9,977 bases of DNA from an uncultured Marvinbryantia sp. GTDB lineage: Bacteria > Bacillota > Clostridia > Lachnospirales > Lachnospiraceae. The DNA lies in the NCBI RefSeq assembly GCF_905201705.1, contig NZ_CAJKOX010000070.1, forward strand, positions 1-9,977. The letters are read 5' to 3'. The position numbers were made by a program, and so were the translations under genes. The notes beneath the pieces are model-generated. The model saw only the letters and a list, made by a program, of their open reading frames with translations. It made no database searches and had not been told where the DNA came from. Shown here in pieces: positions 7,151 to 9,977 of the stretch; within the stretch, counting starts at the first letter, position 1, and each line of letters begins with the position of its first letter.

Positions 7151-7993
7151 ATGAAACAGAATTTTAAGCTCACTGTCACTTACGACGGCACACGCTATCA
7201 CGGCTGGGAAGCAAAGCCAGGCATTGAAATGACCATTCAGGGAAAACTGGAAGCTGTTCTGACAAAAATGCTGGCGTTTCCGGATGACGTCCCGGTTCAA
7301 AGTCTCATAACCCCCGCCGCCAGCGTGGTATCCTGCAATCCGGGCGCAGCAGACGGGATGCCCGGTTGCCCGGTGCCGGTCAAAGTTATCGGTGCCGGAC
7401 GGACAGACGCCGGCGTACATGCGAGAGAAATGACAGCAAATGTTCATCTGGACACCGCCATGCTCCCCGGTGATATCCGTGATTATCTGAACCGTTATCT
7501 TCCGGAGGATATCTGCGTCAGGGAAGTCTGCATCGTATCGGACCGTTTCCATAGCAGATATAATGCCACCGGAAAAACGTACCGCTATACCTGCTTTACC
7601 GGACCCCTGAAGCCGGTATTTGACCGGAAATATGTATACGTACTGGATAAGACTCCGAATGTAGCCGCAATGAAAAAAGCCGCCGGATATCTCTGCGGCA
7701 CACATGATTTTGCAAGCTTTTGCGGAAATCCGAAAATGAAAAAATCAACGGTGAGAACGATTGATTCCATTGAAATCACACAAAATGATTCCTACCTGTA
7801 TTTTGTGTATCATGGCAACGGCTTTCTGCAGCATATGGTGCGCATTCTCACCGGTACCCTGCTGGAGACAGGCTACGGAAGACGTTCCCCCGAAAGTATG
7901 CCGGAGCTTCTTGCCGCCAGAAAAAGGGCACTGGCTGGCTTTATGGCTCCCGCGCAGGGGCTGTGTCTGATGAAAGTGGATTACGGAAGCTGA
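7151..7993 (+). CDS. truA: tRNA pseudouridine synthase TruA (positions 38-40), with an insertion
   Basis: TruA isomerises uridines at positions 38-40 of the tRNA anticodon arm. This 280-residue protein has the family landmarks: YDGTRYHGWE (11-20), TIQGKLE (28-34), catalytic Asp86 in GAGRTDAGVHA, RYNATGKTYRY, HDFASFCG, GFLQHMVR and the C-terminal QGLCLMKVDY. E. coli and B. subtilis enzymes have the catalytic Asp near residues 50-60. Here about 30 extra residues (about 44-77, Pro, Gly and Ala rich) sit between the first helix and the catalytic loop, accounting for the extra length over B. subtilis (about 247). The ATG at 7151 is chosen because GGAG (7141-7144) lies 6 bases upstream; a TTG at 7139 would overlap that site. 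Tyr-Trp-Glu rather than the common Trp-Gln suggests one of the paralogous TruA groups in Clostridia (tentative). No terminator is seen before the convergent gene. Confidence 0.95.
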   Translation: MKQNFKLTVTYDGTRYHGWEAKPGIEMTIQGKLEAVLTKMLAFPDDVPVQSLITPAASVVSCNPGAADGMPGCPVPVKVIGAGRTDAGVHAREMTANVHLDTAMLPGDIRDYLNRYLPEDICVREVCIVSDRFHSRYNATGKTYRYTCFTGPLKPVFDRKYVYVLDKTPNVAAMKKAAGYLCGTHDFASFCGNPKMKKSTVRTIDSIEITQNDSYLYFVYHGNGFLQHMVRILTGTLLETGYGRRSPESMPELLAARKRALAGFMAPAQGLCLMKVDYGS

Positions 7994-8062
7994 TGCGGCA
8001 CCCCGGCGTCATCCCCGCCCATCTCCGAAGCACAGTCCGGACACTGAAGCCTGCCATGCCGC

Positions 8063-8332
8063 TTAATGCTTCATCCCGCTAAGTCCTTTAATATCCGGTT
8101 TCTGATCCGCATGTGTATAGTTTTTCATTTCCGCTTTAAGCTGCTCATTTATGTCATGATAATAGGAAATCTGTTTTGGTTTCAGCGTTCCATTCTGTTT
8201 GTATTCTTCAAACAGTGTTAAAAATTGCCGGTAATTCTCCTGCGCAGCATCCTTATAATTATTTGATGCATTTGCATGAAGACGCAAAAGCAGCTCCTCC
8301 AGATTTTTATTCTTTTTCCCAAACTGAAACAT
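8063..8332 (-). CDS. Small soluble protein of unknown function (89 aa)
   Basis: I do not recognise a named family. The protein is hydrophilic, has no signal peptide or membrane segment, and reads as two or three amphipathic helices: residues about 10-46, a short turn at NGTLKP, then about 52-71. The C-terminal tail, roughly 72-89, is polar and probably disordered. The N-terminus is basic (KKNK). An excellent AGGAGG lies 6 bases before the ATG, which makes expression likely. It is 37 bases downstream of the HD-domain gene on the same strand, so it is probably the last gene of that operon. It converges with truA across 69 bases that contain only a loose inverted repeat (GCGGCA 7995-8000, TGCCGC 8057-8062) and no T-run. 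Confidence 0.82.
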   Translation of the reverse strand: MFQFGKKNKNLEELLLRLHANASNNYKDAAQENYRQFLTLFEEYKQNGTLKPKQISYYHDINEQLKAEMKNYTHADQKPDIKGLSGMKH

Positions 8333-8369
8333 TGCTTACCTCCTGCTGTTCAGCTAAAACATCACATAT

Positions 8370-9137
8370 CTATATTCCTGCGGCATTAATCCGCTCTCTG
8401 ATATATTTCTCCGTCTCCTCCAGTATTATTTCTACTCGTTTCTTTGTTTCTGCATCTGTAAAACGGGTTCTGTCAAACGGCGCACGGTAGTATTTTTCTT
8501 CCATTAAGATCTCCAGGCTCTCTGCAAAATTCATATCAAAAAAGAAGCCCAGAAAAGAAACCCATTTATCCAATCCTGTTTTTCTCTCTTCTTTTTTCAC
8601 ACACTCATGACGAAGAATACTGTTATAGACAGCATCCGTAATTGTCTCCCCCGCCACCTGTTCTTCCGTCTCACCCATCGTATCCACCATATCCTCGCGG
8701 GCAAACACGCGGAAGATGTCACATTTATCGGCATCCCGAATCAGTCTGCACAAAAACTCTGTGTGACTTTCCAGTCCCGGCTCTATCTGATAGCGGTTAT
8801 GATTCCGTATCGCTGTCAGAATCATCTGCTGCTTCGCCTCCGGCAGTTCAGCAAGAAAGCCCTCCTCCTTCAGCACCTCGCATCCCAGCTCCGCATGGTC
8901 TACACTCAGATGATCCAGAAAGGTATCATACCGTCTCACCTGCTCAAACCGTCCGATGTCATGAAACACTGCACAGATGTGTGCAATTTCACGTGTTTCC
9001 CTGTCCAGATGCAGCTTTTTTGTAAGCCGGTCCATTACCTTTGCCACTTCCAGCGTATGTAATATTTTCAATTCTATCTTTCCATTGCTCCGGTCATACC
9101 TATCCGTATACTTCAAAAATATCGCTTCTGCATTCAT
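8370..9137 (-). CDS. HD-domain metal-dependent phosphohydrolase
   Basis: This 255-residue cytoplasmic protein has the metal-binding pattern of the HD superfamily: His27 (ILHTLEV), the His59-Asp60 pair in AVFHDIGR, His113 in RNHNR, and Asp135/Asp137 in IRDADKCD. Such proteins hydrolyse nucleotides, cyclic nucleotides or other phosphate esters; the substrate here is unknown. It lacks the HD-GYP signature and the larger fused domains of RelA/SpoT. The second half is helical, and the C-terminus ends in a charged helix containing TEKYIRE, also found at the end of the upstream hydrolase. GGAGG lies 10 bases before the ATG, with a second weaker AGGA nearer. It sits 132 bases downstream of the hydrolase and 37 upstream of the small protein; no independent promoter is evident, so co-transcription is likely. 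Confidence 0.9.
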   Translation of the reverse strand: MNAEAIFLKYTDRYDRSNGKIELKILHTLEVAKVMDRLTKKLHLDRETREIAHICAVFHDIGRFEQVRRYDTFLDHLSVDHAELGCEVLKEEGFLAELPEAKQQMILTAIRNHNRYQIEPGLESHTEFLCRLIRDADKCDIFRVFAREDMVDTMGETEEQVAGETITDAVYNSILRHECVKKEERKTGLDKWVSFLGFFFDMNFAESLEILMEEKYYRAPFDRTRFTDAETKKRVEIILEETEKYIRERINAAGI

Positions 9138-9203
9138 GAATCCTGTTCCTCCATGTCATATGCTTTCAAGATGGCTTTATCACACTCTGAATATGTGACC
9201 CGG

Positions 9204-9269
9204 CTGTTCTAATATGCCCTGAATATGCAGCTTCATCTGTTCTAATACACCCTGAATATGCAGTTTCGG
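9204..9269 (-). repeat. 33-bp tandem repeat (two copies) directly after the hydrolase stop codon
   Basis: Two head-to-tail 33-base copies (9204-9236 and 9237-9269) differ at only 5 positions. A degenerate third copy of the core CTGAATATG lies at 9187-9195, with the other cores at 9219 and 9252. The second copy ends exactly at the TAG stop of the hydrolase. Read in the hydrolase frame past that stop, the copies encode PKLHIQGVLEQ and MKLHIQGILEQ, and the frame continues to a TGA at 9180-9182. The core CTGAATATGCAG is also partly symmetrical, so a protein-binding site is an alternative. Confidence 0.8.
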
Positions 9270-9824
9270 CTATTCCGTCAGCTCCCGTATATATTTCTCC
9301 GTTTTTTCCATGATATCCTGCATATTTTTAAGGTCGTTCTGCACATTTCCTGTTTCCAGGGAATGATTTGTCGCCTCATAAGAATAGTATGGCAGCTCCT
9401 TTTTCCGGCACCCCTGCTGAATAATCTCCGCGTCTGCCCACGGATCCGCGGTACCATGAAAAACAATTCCGTTTTGCATCACAGGCAGCGATGCCTCCAC
9501 CGGCGTATAGAATATGTGATGTGCACGTATCCCATACCTTGCATCATAAGCTCCCGCTACTGCGGTCCCTATACTTTTTGAGACAAACAGTACCGTTTCA
9601 TACCTGTTAAATGTCACATGCTCCAGCACCTGTTCAGCCTGAATAAACGCGTTTTCAAACGCCTCGCGCATTTTTTCTTCCGAGCCTCTGATGTCCCGCC
9701 GGAATCCTTCGTATGAAACCTCCGCAATCTCAAACCCATATCCGGCTGCAAGCTTCCTGCTGTAATACAACAACGGTTTATCACAATGATAGCCAATTCC
9801 CGGAAAAAACACCGCCAGTCTCAT
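9270..9824 (-). CDS. Small alpha/beta-hydrolase-fold protein
   Basis: This 184-residue cytoplasmic protein looks like a compact alpha/beta hydrolase. It opens with a beta strand and FPGIGYH (oxyanion region), has a nucleophile elbow VSKSIG with Ser84 (a variant of GxSxG with Ser in the first position), Asp127 in HGTADPWAD after a predicted strand, and His154 in ATNHSLE. These form a full Ser-Asp-His triad in the right order. There is no signal peptide. The length fits lid-less dienelactone-hydrolase-like or serine-hydrolase families; the substrate is unknown. The ATG at 9824 has AAGGCGG about 9 bases upstream, a one-mismatch ribosome site that is partly buried in a hairpin. It is the first gene of the minus-strand cluster, ahead of the HD protein. 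It ends with a TAG followed by in-frame repeats. Confidence 0.85.
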   Translation of the reverse strand: MRLAVFFPGIGYHCDKPLLYYSRKLAAGYGFEIAEVSYEGFRRDIRGSEEKMREAFENAFIQAEQVLEHVTFNRYETVLFVSKSIGTAVAGAYDARYGIRAHHIFYTPVEASLPVMQNGIVFHGTADPWADAEIIQQGCRKKELPYYSYEATNHSLETGNVQNDLKNMQDIMEKTEKYIRELTE

Positions 9825-9835
9825 TTATATAATCC

Positions 9836-9852
9836 GCCTTTCTGCGAAAGGC
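9836..9852 (-). promoter_or_regulatory. Hairpin covering the hydrolase ribosome binding site
   Basis: GCCTTTC (9836-9842) and GAAAGGC (9846-9852) are perfectly complementary around a 3-base loop. In the minus-strand transcript the 3' arm includes AAGGC of the hydrolase ribosome site AAGGCGG (9840 down to 9834), so the fold would partly hide it. This suggests translational control or a chance overlap. Confidence 0.5.
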
Positions 9853-9977
9853 ACCAATGCGTCATGAAACAAATTGGCTACCTTTCACTTTTCTAACCCA
9901 TCTTCCTTCTGATATATTTACTTTATAAGACTGGCACACTACAGAACACGTGGAGGTGAGTGGCGGGGCTGTATAGC
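9853..9977. other. Gene-free right edge
   Basis: No coding region is visible. TATAAA on the minus strand (complement of bases near 9922-9927) is the best -10-like sequence for the hydrolase cluster, but no matching -35 is found at 16-18 bases, so I assign no promoter. On the plus strand GGAGGTGA (9952-9959) resembles a strong ribosome site, but no usable start codon follows within the remaining bases; a plus-strand gene could only begin outside the window. Confidence 0.4.

Noticed and set aside
7130..7705. Minus-strand 191-codon frame antisense to truA
   Set aside because: It is opposite conserved TruA motifs and shows no recognisable domain.
7994..8062. Terminator between truA and the convergent small gene
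   Set aside because: Only a loose 6-bp inverted repeat 56 bases apart and a short 4-bp hairpin are present; neither has a T-run on either strand.
9204..9269. CRISPR-like array
   Set aside because: The 33-bp units are directly adjacent with no spacers and number only two, so this is a simple tandem duplication.
9952..9977. Start of a plus-strand gene at the right edge
   Set aside because: GGAGGTGA looks like a ribosome site, but the GTG codons that follow are too close or quickly stop, and no other start codon fits before the window ends.

Overview
The window looks like chromosomal DNA of a Gram-positive Clostridia bacterium, most likely Lachnospiraceae. The evidence is strong AGGAGG-type ribosome sites, sigma-A-type promoters, an FN3 plus YkuD exported L,D-transpeptidase typical of gut Clostridia, and the gene sequences themselves. 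The family-level assignment is inference. There are no tRNA or rRNA genes, CRISPR arrays, transposases or phage genes, and I do not see a clearly new multi-gene system.

Layout, left to right. Positions 1-150 hold no gene but carry three successive inverted repeats. Positions 152-1538 hold an exported FN3-FN3-YkuD L,D-transpeptidase on the minus strand, with a good terminator (152-182) and a near-consensus promoter (1510-1538). Its promoter is divergent from that of carB (1669-4896, plus), the full-length carbamoyl-phosphate synthase large subunit, which stands here without carA and ends at a strong intrinsic terminator. A second well-formed promoter drives a PfkB-family sugar kinase resembling 2-keto-3-deoxygluconate kinase (5051-6139). 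It is followed by a TauE/SafE-family membrane transporter (6234-7004) and a TruA pseudouridine synthase (7151-7993) carrying an unusual insertion of about 30 residues.

The right end is a minus-strand cluster, convergent with truA and transcribed from right to left. It holds a small alpha/beta-hydrolase-like protein (9270-9824), an HD-domain phosphohydrolase (8370-9137) and an 89-residue soluble protein of unknown function (8063-8332). These three are probably co-transcribed and their joint role is unknown. The least explained details lie here: a 33-bp tandem repeat directly after the hydrolase stop codon that stays open in the hydrolase frame, a C-terminal peptide shared by the hydrolase and the HD protein, and a hairpin over the hydrolase ribosome site.

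Functionally the window is a mosaic of housekeeping and accessory genes: cell-wall crosslinking, carbamoyl phosphate for pyrimidines and arginine, sugar-acid catabolism, anion export and tRNA modification. Most appear to be separate transcription units. The minus-strand trio is the only likely multi-gene operon; kinase to transporter is a possible second one.
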